64,000 nt of DNA from Heterohyrax brucei (taxonomy: Eukaryota > Chordata > Mammalia > Hyracoidea > Procaviidae): NCBI GenBank assembly GCA_028571685.1, contig CM053144.1, positions 95,510,171-95,574,170 of the forward strand, written 5' to 3'. A program made the translations under genes and the position numbers. The notes under the pieces were generated by a model. That model was given only the letters and a program-made list of their open reading frames with translations, was not told where the DNA came from and searched no databases. Positions within the stretch are counted from its first letter, which is position 1; each line of letters starts with the position of its first letter. Of this stretch, positions 47,126 through 58,399 are shown one piece after another.

Positions 47126-47267
47126 TTAAAAACTGATAAAAAACTAACAGAAAAAACTTTTGGTAAAGCTTTGGGTGTATATATTTTTGTATCTTTGTAA
47201 ACTGCTTCTGGGTTAGATTCTTAAAATCGAAATCACTGTTTCAGAAGGTAAGTTCATGTAATAAAAA

Positions 47268-47345
47268 AAAAAACGCTGCTGTCAAGTTGGATCCAACTCA
47301 GTGATAGATATTGCCAGATTCCCCATTTGTAGCAGTAGTACTTGG
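47268..47345 (-). mobile_element. AfroSINE tail fragment
   Basis: An A-run followed by CGCTGCTGTCAAGTTGGATC and CAACTCAGTGATAG. The rest is lost. Confidence 0.55.
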
Positions 47346-47349
47346 CATT

Positions 47350-48120
47350 TCTGCTAGCAGTGTACAAGAATTCCTGTTTCCTTTAAACCTTGTAGAGTAT
47401 GTGATCAAACTTGAATATTCACCAATCTGATAGAGCACTGTCTTTGGCTCCTAGTTGCTCTATTTAAATTTAATATTATTAATAATGTTTTCGGGACTTA
47501 AATATACCTTATTTTTATGTTTATGGGTGATTTTTTTTCCACATACAACATCCCTGTTTTGTCAGTTTTAAAAATTGTAGAATTTAAAGTTTTCTCTCAG
47601 TGCTGTAAAGTCTTCATCATTGTACTTTTTTCTTGCTTAACATCTACATTCCCTAAAAAGGCTACCTTTTAGATGTTACTTTGGTAGGGCAAAACAGTGA
47701 ACTTTTTAAAAGGTATCTTCATCACTTACATAGGACATACATTATTTTATTTTTACTTATGAATTGCCCACAATTTTTGGAGCAAATGTATGCCTTTATT
47801 ATACATTTTAAAGGCTGCAGATATTCAGGTTTTAAAAATAAAATAGGCTTAAATGTATCCAGTGATCTCTAAAATTATTTTGATTTAATACTCATAATCA
47901 TTTATTTTAAAAATACGTGAACCATCTCTTCTGTAACAGTTGAAAATTTTGCATCATTACTTTTCTCCTAGAATGTATATTTGCATTCACCTTTCCCATA
48001 AACTTAAACCTTATGTGATATATTTTTTAAATGATTAAAAAGTCTTAATTACCCTGCTGTTTTTCACTGTAATAAAAAGATGTACATTCACTGAAATTTA
48101 ACATTTAAGAACATCTTATC
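47350..48120. other. Intron 3, unassigned
   Basis: AT-rich, no exon or named repeat. Confidence 0.4.
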
Positions 48121-48241
48121 AAAGGCCAGCAGTTAAAATCTACCAGGTGTGTTCTTTGGAAACTCTATGAGGCAGTTCTGCTCTGTCTGTAGGGTCACTA
48201 TGAGTTGGAATCTACTCGGTGGCAGTGGGTTTGGTTTTTTT
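48121..48241 (+). mobile_element. AfroSINE, head-truncated
   Basis: Starts within GGCCAGCAGTTAAAATCTAC and ends GGTGGCAGTGGGTTTGGTTT. The tRNA-like A-box region is missing. Confidence 0.85.
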
Positions 48242-48244
48242 GAT

Positions 48245-48970
48245 TTGTCACTAAAATATCTATTACTTTCTTTAACTGATTTTAAAACATACTATAGACT
48301 CAATTCAATGACAGTGGGTTGGGATAAGTTTTAATAATTATTAACTTTGTAATATAAAATAATGCATGAAATCTGTTAAAATGACATTTTCCCTTTTGCT
48401 CTTCCCTGATTTTCTTTTAGTCTTAATGTTTCTCTTGATCATAATTTGTATAGAAGATACAAAGTCAATAAAGTGCAAATTTTAATCACTTTTGCTTTCT
48501 CCTTTTGCAAGATGCTGAATTAAAAAAAAAAACATTCTAAACTGTGCTTCACGGTTAACAGAAATACATATGAAACAGTGAAAGGTGCAAAGCCAAGAGT
48601 CTTGCAGATAACAGTGTTTCATATTGTTCATTGTAGGAAGTTTTTAGACCCTAATACAGCATTATATCTTTTATGAAAGTAGAAGGTGGCTGTTGGAAAA
48701 GGGGAGATTAAAAAGAAGATGTATGATACCTTTGCTACAGATAGATTTGAAAACAAATTCATTTTAGGAAAGTGTGAAAATGGAGATAATGGATTTAGAA
48801 GTTGATTTTCTTAAAACTACACATTCTTTCTTAGCCTTCAGAGTATTTTCACATATTCCGGAGGCTTAAGTGATGACATTTGTGAGAGCCTGAACTTGAC
48901 ATGACTATCTTGTCTTTCTGCTTCTGGCAAGTTTTCTTCCTTTGACAGTATGTAGTCTTACTGATATTCT
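48245..48970. other. Intron 3, unassigned
   Basis: No exon or named repeat. An A-run lies at about 48524-48533. Confidence 0.4.
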
Positions 48971-48976
48971 GTTCTT

Positions 48977-49147
48977 GGTTTACTGTGGTGGCACAATGGT
49001 TAAGTGCTCTATACGCTAACCAAATGGTCAGCAGTGCAGCTCTACCAGGCGCTCCTTGGAAACTGTAGAGCAGTTCTACTCTGACCTGTAGGGTTGCTAT
49101 GAGTTGGAATTGAGTAGAAGGCATTGGGCTTGGTTTGGTTTGTTTTA
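48977..49147 (+). mobile_element. AfroSINE
   Basis: TGGTGGCACAATGGTTAAGT, ACCAGGCGCTCCTTGGAAAC, GGGTTGCTATGAGTTGGAAT, tail GGGCTTGGTTTGGTTTG. Confidence 0.9.
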
Positions 49148-49583
49148 GTGGAGAATATGTGAGTCTTCCTTCTCTGACAAGTTTCTGTCTTAGAGAGGTT
49201 CCAGCTTTTGCAAGTTGTAATGCATATCCCTAGACTTGGAATGGCTTTTGGGTGATATATGAATCTAGACAAATCATTGATTTAAACTAATTTAGTCTCT
49301 TTTCTCCATTTGAAAATAAGCATGATTAAAAGAAACTCTTGATTTTCATTCAGAATGTCTTAACGTCCCTTCTGTTTTGTAGATAGAATAGTAATTTTCT
49401 CTTTGGGCTTCTACAGTTTCATCATACTTCTCTAGGTGAAAGATTCATGTCTTCATCAGTTCTGAAAAAAATGTATTAATTATCTCTGGATACTAGCTTT
49501 CCACCATATTCTTTCTGGAACTCCTATTATAATAGTACACACACCCCCCACCCCACCCCCAATATTCCTTAACATGTATTTTT

Positions 49584-50064
49584 TTTAAATTTTTTATTTA
49601 ATATAACTGAGTGAAAATGTACATTCCCGTATAAATTTACATACCCACCTATATGCAGCTTCCACTGCTCTCGCTACCCGGTGACAGCACACTGTTCCTC
49701 TCTGCTCCATACATGTCTCATTCTCCCAACAGTCTCTTTTTTCTCCTCCTCTCCACCCACTCTCCTTCCTCCAGCCAGAGGTCCGCAGGATGACATTCTA
49801 TAGATGTATAGAACCATAAAGTGCATCCAATATGTGGTCACTGCATCGCCAAGTCCAATCCATTCCTGTCCGAAGCGTGGACCTTCGTTAGGATTTATGG
49901 TCAAGGGCAGCATCAGGGTGAGGGGCCATGCTCCCAGGGGAACCCCGAAACCACTAGACCATCAATTGAGGTCTTTTAGTGGGGATCTCAAGGTGCACCC
50001 CTTTTTATTCTTGTGTTGCCAGTGAGACTCGACTTAGTGAGCTCCATCGCGGCTATCACTGGTG
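49584..50064 (-). mobile_element. 5'-truncated L1 3' end (copy 4)
   Basis: About 480 bases of L1 3' UTR on the minus strand. Target-site duplications AACATGTATTTTT flank it at 49571-49583 and 50065-50077. It has no coding part. Confidence 0.92.
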
Positions 50065-50450
50065 AACATGTATTTTTAAAAGAAAGTAAAGAAGTTTTTC
50101 GTATGCCATACTCTGGGTAATTTCCCTAGCTTTCTCCTCAGTTGACTAACTTTTATCTTCACCTGTGTATAATCTGCTGTTTTGTCTACGTATCTGCTAC
50201 TTAGTCCACATACTGGTTTTTTGTTGTTTGTTTGTTTCCCCCTTTGAAATTTGTATACTCCTTTCCATAGTGTCTAATTCTTTACTATTTCAGTTTCTGT
50301 TATCTTTATAAAAATTTTAAATGCGCTTGTGTAGGTTTTTAGTGTCCCTATTTAGTAGGTTCTTTTAGACATTTTACTATCTAAAATTTTTAGGTGCTAA
50401 ACTTCCTGATATCTATTATTCAGGTAAGTTGATTATATGTGATAACTCTA

Positions 50451-50612
50451 ACCCAAAAACCCAGTGCTGTTGAGTCAGGTCCAACTCATAGTGACCCTAG
50501 AAGGTCAGAGTAGAATTGCCCCATAGAGTTTCCAAGGAGTGCCTGGTGGATTTGAATTGCTGCCCTTTTGGAGCAGACATAGGACTTAACCCACTATGCC
50601 ACCAGGGTTTCT
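50451..50612 (-). mobile_element. AfroSINE
   Basis: CCCAGTGCTGTTGAGTCAGG, AGAGTTTCCAAGGAGTGCCT, head CCACTATGCCACCAGGGTTT. Confidence 0.9.
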
Positions 50613-50639
50613 GTGATAACTCTAGGTAGAAGATACTGA

Positions 50640-50790
50640 CATACTGATATTTTTTGCACATTTCACTCTTCCAGTGAAATATTCATGTAACAAATATATG
50701 TTGGGTACAGTGTTCTGGTTGCTGGGGAGTAAAATAGACACATTTCTTTTTCCTTTGGAGCTTAAATTCTAGTAACTATGCTCCTTAGTA
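50640..50790 (+). mobile_element. L2-type LINE fragment
   Basis: TGTTGGGTACAGTGTTCTGG and GGAGCTTAAATTCTAGTAAC match the L2 3' pattern. Confidence 0.45.
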
Positions 50791-50835
50791 ACTTAGTTAA
50801 TGTTATAAATATAGGAATTTGCTCATGGGCCAAAT

Positions 50836-50885
50836 CCTGCCCAAACCAAGCCAGCCAAGTGCCTTTGAGTTGAATTCTGTCCACA
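50836..50885 (-). mobile_element. AfroSINE tail fragment
   Basis: AACCAAGCCAGCCAAGTGCC then TTTGAGTTGAATTCTG. Confidence 0.5.
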
Positions 50886-50934
50886 ACCTGTTTTTATATG
50901 AATCATGAGATAGAATGGTTTTTACTTTTTTTTT

Positions 50935-53350
50935 GGGGGGGGGGGATTTAAACAGTTTTTCTTTTCTTTTTTTTTTTTATTTCTTATTTAACATAACTGA
51001 GTGAAAATGTACATTCACATGTAAATTTACATGCCCCCCTATATGCAGCTTCCACTGCTCTCCCTGTCCGGTGACTGCACACTATTCCTCTCTGCTCCAT
51101 ACATGTCTCATCCTCCCAACAGTCTCCTTTCCCCTCCTCTCCGTCCACTCCCCTTCCTCCAGCCAGAGGTCAGCAAGATGATACCTTATAGATGTATAGA
51201 ACCATAAAGTGCTTCCAACATATGGTTACTCTGCATTGCCAAGTCCATTCCATTCCTGTCCAAAGAGTGGACCTTTGTTATAATTTATGGGAACGGGCAG
51301 CATCAGGGCCGGGGGCCATGATCTCAGAGGAACCCCAAAACCGCTGGACCATCAATTGAGATCTTTTAGTGGAGATCTCATGATGCACCTCTTTTTATTC
51401 TTGTGTTGCCAGTGAGGCTCCTCTCTGTGAGCTCCGTCATGGCTATCAGTGGTGGTGGCCGGGCACCATCCGGTTCTTCCGGTCTCAGGTCGATGTAGGC
51501 ACCCACTCTTGTGGGTCTCTCTGTCTTCTCGGTTGTCTTTACCACATGCCATTTTGGCCCTCGGTGAGCATCCATTCCTGCTGAGTTGGGACCATTTGCT
51601 GTGTCCTCAGATGGCAGCTTGGCAGCTTTTAAGACCCCAGACGCCACTCACCAATGTGGGGTGCAGAGAGCTCTCTTAGCAAAACGCTAGTTGTGCCAAT
51701 TGGCCTGGAATTCGCCTAAGAGCATGGTCCCCCGCCCCCTGCCCCAGCTACTCTATCCTTGCAGTATTGAGTTAAGATGGAAGGAGTACTCAAGTTATGC
51801 TGAAGTCCACTTAACGTTGTTCTTGTTCCTAATGTGTGCTGTCACCACTTTCTCCCAACTAGATTTCTAGTAACTACCTAAACTAAACCCTCGCCCCCTT
51901 GCCCTCCCTCCTTCCATCCCCTCCCTTGCAGCTGTCAAAGAGTCTTTTCTTCTATACACAAGTCTGTTTTTGAGATCTTGTCGTACAGGTCTCATACAGT
52001 ATTTATCCTTTTGTCGCTGACTACTCTCACTCAACATAATGTCTTCCAGTTGAAACCAGGTTAGGAGATGTTTCCTGGAATCATCGTTATTCTTTATCAT
52101 TGCGTAGTGCTCCATTGAGTATATGTACCACAGTTTACCTATCCATTCTTCTATTGTTGGGCATCTGGGTTGATTCCACCTTTTTGCTATTGTGGACTGT
52201 GCCGCGATAAACATTCTGGTGCATGTGTCCGTTGGTGTGAAAGGCCTTGAATCTGTAGGATATATTCCAAGTAGTGGAATTACTGGGTCAAATGGTATAT
52301 CAATATCCATTTTTTTAAGGAAGCGCCAGATTGCCTTCCAAAGAGGCTGGACCATTTTGCAACCCCACCAACAGTGTAGGAGGGTTCCACTTTCTCCACA
52401 GCCTCTCCAGCATTTGTTGTTTTGTGTTTTCTGGATCATGGCCAATCTTGTTGGGGTGAGATGGTATCTCATTGTTGTCTTGATTTGAATTTCTTTAATA
52501 GCTAAAGATCGTGAACATGTCCCCATGTGTTTTTTGGCTGCCTGGATCTCCTCTTTAGTGAAGTATCTGTCCATCTCCTTTGCCCATCGCTTAATTGGAT
52601 GGTTTATCTTCTTCTTCTTGATATTTTGTAGTATCTTATAGATTATAGAGATCAGGCGTCGATCTGACATAGAGTTGCCAAATATTTTTTCCCACTCTGT
52701 GGGTGTTCTTTTAATTCTATTAATAAAGTCTTTGGATGAAGCAAAAGTGTTTGATTCTTAATAGTTCCCATTTATCTACTTTCTCTTCTGTTGATTGAGG
52801 TTTCTTTGACAGATTTTGGAGTCTGTCCTCATTGTGTATTAAAACTTCCATTGTTGTTCCTACCTTTTCTTGGATGAGCTTTATCGTTTTAGGTTTGATA
52901 TTTAGGTCTTTTATCCATTTGGAGTTTATTTTTGTATAAGGTGTAAGATACGGATCTTGATTCAGTTTATTGCAGATGGATAACCAATTTTGCCAGCACC
53001 ATTTGTTGAAGATGCTGTTTTTACCCCAGTTTAATGTCTTAGGGCCTTTGTCGAATATCAGCTGTTCATAGGCAGATGATGTCATCTCTGGCGTCTCAGT
53101 TCTGTTCCATTGATCAGTCTGTCTGTTCTTGTACCAGTACCAGGCTGTTTTGACCACTGTGGCAGTGTAGTATGTTCTAAGGTCGGGTAATGAGAGGCCT
53201 CCCAGTGTGTTCTTCTTCTTTAGTAGTACCTTACTTATCCGGGGCTTCTTCCCTTTCCAAACAGAATTGGTGTTTGTTTCTCCATCTCATTAAAAAAATG
53301 ATGCTGGAACTTGTATTGGGATTGCATTGTATAAATAAATTGCTTTGGGT
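50935..53350 (-). mobile_element. 5'-truncated L1 (copy 3), youngest in window
   Basis: Minus-strand L1 of about 2.4 kb with the ORF2 3' part and 3' UTR. Both flanks carry ATGGTTTTTACTTTTTTTT (50915 and about 53351), a long target-site duplication. Between the L1 poly(A) and the left duplication lie an extra block and a G11 run. Its ORF2 end is less broken than in copies 1 and 2. Confidence 0.9.
51867..53345 (-). pseudogene. L1 ORF2 C-terminal part (copy 3)
   Basis: The last 267 residues of ORF2 (51867-52670) are open, with KCWRGCGESGTLLHCWWGC, the Cys-rich motif, and LLGIYPTDSRPF. The upstream part at 52720-53157 is in another frame. It lacks the endonuclease and RT core, so it cannot be active. 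Confidence 0.88.
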
Positions 53351-53359
53351 ATGGTTTTT

Positions 53360-53790
53360 ACTTTTTTTTAATGGCTTGGGAGAGGTGGGAGTCAAAAGAA
53401 TACTGTTTTGTAATGCTTTAAAATTTTATGAAATTTAAACTCATGTCTGCAAAATTTCACTGGAAAACAGCCATGTTCATTTTTTTAATGTTTATCACTG
53501 TTTTAGGTGCTACAACACCAGGCTTAAATAGCTGGAACACTTGAATAGTTGGAACAGAGTCCATGCTACCATGTCTAAAATATTTACTGTGTAGACTTTA
53601 CTGATAAAAACTTGTTTGTATCTGTTGCTGTGTATCAACATTGTTTATACTGTGCAAACATGTTCTGTAGATTGGTATCCGTTAAGAAAAACATAGGTCT
53701 GTTGGGTAGGTAGCATATTCTAACAGTTTGTCTGACAAAATATCGAATTCTAAGCCTACTAATAACTATTTACTCTATAGAATTGTGAGA
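53360..53790. other. Intron 3, unassigned
   Basis: No exon or named repeat. Confidence 0.4.
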
Positions 53791-54140
53791 ATTATGAGGA
53801 CAATTCAGTTCACGAACTCATCCTAGGAAAAATGCTACATACCTCACTGCTGACTATCACTACAGTCACCTTCGAAGTCCTCCCCTTGGGAAGCTATGTG
53901 CCAAAGCCAGCACCTAATCCACCCTTCAGAGCAATTTTGGAACTCTTATTCTGGAATGACCATCAGAGCTGTTGCCGTATTACCCTTGATGTCCTGAATG
54001 TCATCCAAATGTCTACTTTCAATATTTCCTTTATCTTCGGGTAAAGAAAAAAGTCATTGGGGGCCAGATCAGGTGAGTAGGGAAGGTGTTCCAATACAGT
54101 TATTTGTTTACTGGTTAAAAATTCCCTCACAGATAACTAT
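53790..54140 (-). mobile_element. Mariner-type DNA transposon, 3' part
   Basis: On the minus strand a broken transposase C-terminus is readable: a segment like LLT-SGPQ-LF, where the mariner SPDLAPNDF motif with the third catalytic Asp is expected, then a KIKE-like helix. The left end ATGAGGACAATTCAGTTCAC looks like a terminal inverted repeat. Confidence 0.65.
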
Positions 54141-54355
54141 ACAATTAAGTTAGTGAACTTGCCCCCTGCCACCACGCACAGTGGCCATTCCAGAAAGAGT
54201 TCCAGAATTGCTTTGAAGAGGGGACTTGTGCTGACATTAGCGCATAGCTTGCCAAGGGGAGTATTTTGAAGGTGTCTGTAGTGATATTCAGCAATGAGTT
54301 ATGCAGTGCTTAAAACAATTAAGTTGACGGACTTAATTGTCGGACCTCATTTATG
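54141..54355 (+). mobile_element. Mariner-derived MITE-like unit, opposite orientation
   Basis: Begins ACAATTAAGTTAGTGAACTT and ends ACTTAATTGTCGGACCTCAT, with the mariner C-terminal region between (TTCCAGAATTGCTTTGAAGA, GCTTGCCAAGGGGAGTATTT). It is an inverted match of about 165 bases to 53797-53975. Confidence 0.6.
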
Positions 54356-54369
54356 AGCCTACATAATTC

Positions 54370-54532
54370 ATGGAAACCCTGGTGGCTTAGTGGTTAAGTG
54401 CTATAGCTGTTAACCAAAAGGTTGGTGGTTCAGCTCTGCCAGACAGTCCTTGGAAGCTCTGGAGCAGTTCTGCTCTAGGATGCTATTTTTCAGAATCAAC
54501 TTGACAGCAATGGGTTTGGTTTGGGGTTTTTT
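54370..54532 (+). mobile_element. AfroSINE
   Basis: GGAAACCCTGGTGGCTTAGT, CTGTTAACCAAAAGGTTGGT, tail AATGGGTTTGGTTTGGGGTT. The head is well preserved. Confidence 0.92.
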
Positions 54533-54544
54533 ATATAAGTCATA

Positions 54545-54752
54545 TGAAGAACCATATGGCACAGTAGTTAAACACTTAGGTGCTAACTAAAAGGTTGGCA
54601 GGTCAATCAGCCACTCCATAATAAAAATGTTTGGCAATCTGCTTCCATAAAGAAACATGGTTTGGGAAATCCTGTGTTGCAGATATTTCTACTGTGTGAT
54701 AGGGTCACTATGAATTGGAATTGAGTATGCAGCACGGGTTTCGTTTGCGTGA
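54545..54752 (+). mobile_element. AfroSINE, longer subtype
   Basis: ATGGCACAGTAGTTAAACAC head, CTTCCATAAAGAAACATGGT middle block, GGGTCACTATGAATTGGAAT tail. Confidence 0.85.
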
Positions 54753-54759
54753 AATTCAC

Positions 54760-55350
54760 ATAGTGTATAGTATTAGGAAATCTTCTGAAAATAGCTACAT
54801 TATTATTACTGTTAAATTCAGTATTGTTGACCTTTTATAAACTGGTTTCACTTTGCACATAATGATGTGTTTATGATTGCAAATTTGACACTGGCAAAGC
54901 CCATGTTTCTAGTTGGTTTTCTAGTCATGTGATTGTTTTGTGCTAATCATGTTTTCACAGTAGTTTTTCTGATGGTTTGCTTGCATCAGCTGGGAAACTG
55001 TATCTGAGAGTGCTAGGGGAAAAAAACTTTTGGGGGACCTCCAGATTGAAAGTGTCATCTTGACTTACTAAGAATGTTGCAGAGATGGAAGTACTGATTT
55101 GTCTTGTTGCTCACTGAAGTATTTATAGCTTTTAATACCAACCTAAGGGCAACAGATTTGGGAAATTTAAGAATGTGTTTTACAGATTATCTCATTCTGA
55201 TAATGGACTTTGGATCGTTTATTGCTTTCTCAAAAAGAATTTTTGAATTATGTATAAGCATGTACACAGAAACATGGCTGAATTAGCTGAGTTGTATCCC
55301 TGTTTATTCAAGGATGTAATTTTGGCTTAATTCTTTCATGGCCAGCAGTA
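54760..55350. other. Intron 3, unassigned
   Basis: No exon or named repeat. Confidence 0.4.
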
Positions 55351-55351
55351 C

Positions 55352-55395
55352 ATGAAACCTATTGCCATCAAGTTGATTGCTGACTCAGCAATATA
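55352..55395 (-). mobile_element. AfroSINE tail fragment
   Basis: GAAACCTATTGCCATCAAGT then TGATTGCTGACTCAG. Confidence 0.5.
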
Positions 55396-55819
55396 TATAG
55401 CAGCTGTGTAGTTTTTCAGCATCTAGATTTATTGGAAACCTGCTGTACCGCTTACAATACATGCTGTGGCTAGGCAGAGGCCTTTATGACTGTTAGAAAC
55501 TGAAGAAACATGCATGAGCCACCACTTTCTCTTTTTATAAGGCATTGCATGAGGTGTCCACATTTTGGTAGGACAGACAGATTTTGAGAAAACTTCTCTT
55601 TGTTGCATGTGTGCACCACAGGGCTGGCTCTCCAGGGGTCTAGTTGTTGTTAGGTAGCTGGCAGTGAGTGATGTAGTACTTTATGTACAGCTGTGGAATC
55701 TCAACCCACAGAAACACTGGAATGTAAAACATGGAGACTAAATTCTGCATATGAAATAGCGTAATGCCTCTTCATAGTAAGGACTCAATAAATATTAGGT
55801 ATTGTAGGTATCTGTATAT

Positions 55820-56072
55820 AGTGATGTGAGGATGACAAGGCTGTGTCTTATGTACTTTGGGCATGTTACCAAGAGAGACTAGTCACAGGACAAAGATACC
55901 ATGCTTGGTAAACTAGAGGATCAGTAAAAAGAGGAGACCCTCAACACCATAGATTGGCACAGTGACTGCAGGAGTGGGCTCAGTCATAGCAGCAATAGTG
56001 AGGATGGCACAGAACTACACAGTGTTTCATTCTTGTATGTTATGAATCAGAACCAGCTTGATGGCAATACCA
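55820..56072 (+). mobile_element. RTE-type LINE, 3' fragment
   Basis: Sense copy: CTTTGGGCATGTTACCAAGA, AAAGAGGAGACCCTCAACAC, GAGGATGGCACAGAACTACA, CAGTGTTTCATTC. It ends in the SINE-like tail GAACCAGCTTGATGGCAATA. Confidence 0.8.
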
Positions 56073-56074
56073 GT

Positions 56075-56565
56075 GATAGCTTTAACAAACAAATTTATTC
56101 TCTTGCAGTCTGATAGGCTGCAGGTCCACAATCTGGACAGCATCTCCAGGGGGAAGGCTTTTTGTCTCTTTTTGCTCTGGAGGAAAGTCCATGTGATCCA
56201 TCTTCTCTGGTTGAGGAGCTTCTCAGATGCAGAGACCCTGGGTCCAAAGGATGCACTCTGCTCTTGGTGCTACTTTTTTCTTGGTGCTGTGAGGTCCCCA
56301 GTTCTCTGCTAGCTTCCTTTTCCTTTCATCTCTCGTAAGGTAAAAGGTGATGCAGGGCACACCCCAAGGAAATTCCCTTTACATTGGATTAGGGATGTGA
56401 CCTGAGCCAAGAATATTACTTCCCACCATAATCCTGCTTCATTAGCCACAGGTGGAGATTAGAGTTTATAAAACAAAGGAAAATTGTCAGTCACAGAATG
56501 AAGGATAACTGGGAATTGTGGCCCTGCTCTAAGTGGGCACACATTTTTGAGGGATAACAGTTGAC
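56075..56565 (-). mobile_element. LTR-like repeat, second copy
   Basis: Same family as 5632-6148: TTTAACAAACAAATTTATTC, CAGGGGGAAGGCTTTTTGTC, GGAATTGTGGCCCTGCTC in the same order. Reversed, it has AATAAA near its end. Confidence 0.65.
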
Positions 56566-56614
56566 ACTTTGCTGCCAGGATTGTTAACAGAGTATTTATC
56601 AAAATTGTCTAGAA

Positions 56615-57045
56615 CAGTGGTTTTCAAACAGTAATGTGCATCAGAATCACCAGAAGAATTAGATTTAAAAGATTGCTGAGTGCCATTCCCAGAGTTGTTG
56701 ATTTGTGGGGTCTGGAGTGGCACTAAGGAAGTAGCCCTGAAGGTGCAGTGGTTGAAGTAGCTGAGTGCTGACCAACTAACCAAAGATTGGTGGTTTGAAT
56801 CCAGCTGCCTTGCAGGAGAAAGATGCAGTGTGCAGGAGGAGGATATGGCACTCTGCTTCTATAAAGATTATAGCGTTTGAAATCCTGTAGGGGCAGTTCT
56901 AGTCTGCCTTTCACGGTCACTGGGAGTTGGAATCCACTAGACAGCAACAGATTTTTGGAGTGGCACTTGAGAATCTACATTTTAAAGATGTTCACAAGTA
57001 ATATTGATGCTGCTGGTCTACAGACTGCACTTTGGCCTGTTGCAC
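56615..57045 (+). mobile_element. MER5A-like element split by an AfroSINE
   Basis: AACAGTGGTTTTCAAACAGT to GATGCTGCTGGTCTACAGAC, with CATCAGAATCACCAGAAGAA between. The SINE at 56725-56956 interrupts it; GGAGTGGCACT is duplicated at both junctions. Confidence 0.85.
56725..56956 (+). mobile_element. AfroSINE, longer subtype, in MER5A
   Basis: Full SINE with 11-base target-site duplications (56714-56724 and 56957-56967). Body GGCAGTTCTAGTCTGCCTTT and tail AGACAGCAACAGATTTTT. Confidence 0.92.
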
Positions 57046-57522
57046 TTTTTCACCATAACACATGCCTGTACCTTATCACCACATTTATAATAGTTTCCTG
57101 GGATGGACTTGGGCCACAAAGACTGAATAGACCTAATTTTTCTCAGCAGATCTATTGTTTATGATAAAAATAATTTATGGACTTTCTAATTAAAGGTATT
57201 TATGTTCTGATCTTTGTAACTGAAAATATCTGTGTTTCTAATTGAGAGGAAATTAATGATAGTTACTGAGTTCTCACCCAGTTGCCCATTTCTCAGCTAG
57301 GCAATTTGTATGTGATTTCTCTCTTTCATCTTTTTTTAAAAATGATATCTCTCTTAGTGCATGTACTTTAACTGCATGATTACAGTGACAGTTACCTGGC
57401 TAAAAAGAGGTAGCAGGTCCAATTGATTCCTAAATTATCTTTCCCTAGTACTACTATGTTTTCTATGGGAAAGTACCCATGAAATGCAAAAGTAATTATG
57501 TTGTCTTACTGCCGCCACCCCT

Positions 57523-57687
57523 CAAAAAACCAAACCCACTGCTATCAAGTCAATGCCAAGTCATAGCGACCCTCTGGACAGAGTAGAGCTGCCCCATAGA
57601 GTTTCCAAGGAGCAGCTGGTGTATTTAAACTGCCAACCTTTTGGTTATCAGCCATAGCACTTAACCACTATACCACCAGGGTTTCCT
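57523..57687 (-). mobile_element. AfroSINE
   Basis: AAAACCAAACCCACTGCTAT, AGAGTTTCCAAGGAGCAGCT, head CCACTATACCACCAGGGTTT. Confidence 0.92.
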
Positions 57688-57962
57688 CTTCTACTGAGGG
57701 TAGTGGAAAAGTGTGATAATCCCATTATTCTTCATTTCCTATAGTTTCATTCCCATTTTCAGTTGTTTCTCTTGGATTTTTATCACATTGTCTTATCTCT
57801 GTATGGGCCTGGTTATTTTTTTATTGAATGGTAGAAATTCATATGAAAAGTTACAGAGATAATATGAGACCTGTGATGGTATTATCTTACTCTAGGGGGC
57901 TTTAAGTTTACTTCTGGCCTAGGACCACTACCAAGCCCAGATCACTTTAATCCAGGGAGTCA

Positions 57963-58250
57963 CAAAACCAGCATTACCTAGTCAGCACCACCTGCTTACG
58001 TGTTAGAAATGCACATTTTCAGGCTTGCACAAGAACAACCAACCAAACCTGTTGCTGTTGGGTTGATTTCAACTCACAGTGACCGTATAGGATCAGGTAG
58101 AACTGTGCCTTAGGGTTTCCAAGGACTGCCTGGTCGATTTGAACTGCTAATCTATCAGTGAGTAGCCATAACACTTAACTACTGTATCACCAAGGTTTCC
58201 CAGGCCTGCACTAGACCTCCTGAATCAGAAGAACCTTTTAAGGGTGGGCA
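57963..58250 (-). mobile_element. MER5-type element split by an AfroSINE
   Basis: CCAGCATTACCTAGTCAGCA, TGTTAGAAATGCACATTTTC, then after the SINE GACCTCCTGAATCAGAAGAA, in MER5 order. Confidence 0.65.
58031..58200 (-). mobile_element. AfroSINE in MER5
   Basis: Reverse SINE with 11-base target-site duplications CAGG(C)(T/C)TGCAC at 58020-58030 and 58201-58211, one mismatch. Head ACTGTATCACCAAGGTTTCC. Confidence 0.9.
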
Positions 58251-58256
58251 CAGCAG

Positions 58257-58395
58257 TTTGATTCAGGTATTCTGCTAACCAGAAGGTGGGCAGTTCACAT
58301 CTCCTGGCTGCTCCTTGGAAATTCTAATGTAGGCAGTTCTACTCTATAGGGCCTAGGTGAGTTGGAATTGATAACGATGGCAACAGGTTCACCTT
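58257..58395 (+). mobile_element. AfroSINE, head-truncated
   Basis: TTCTGCTAACCAGAAGGTGG, GGCTGCTCCTTGGAAATTCT, tail ACGATGGCAACAGGTTC. Confidence 0.85.
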
Positions 58396-58399
58396 TTCT

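Noticed and set aside
51867-52670. A 267-residue open frame on the minus strand that could be taken for a host gene.
   Set aside because: It is the C-terminus of L1 ORF2, with its Cys-rich motif, inside a 5'-truncated L1.
53832-54044. A 70-residue open frame on the + strand.
   Set aside because: It is the antisense frame of the mariner transposase remnant.
54370-54450. tRNA-like A and B boxes in SINE heads.
   Set aside because: They belong to AfroSINE copies; no cloverleaf with a proper acceptor stem and anticodon was seen, so no tRNA gene is called.
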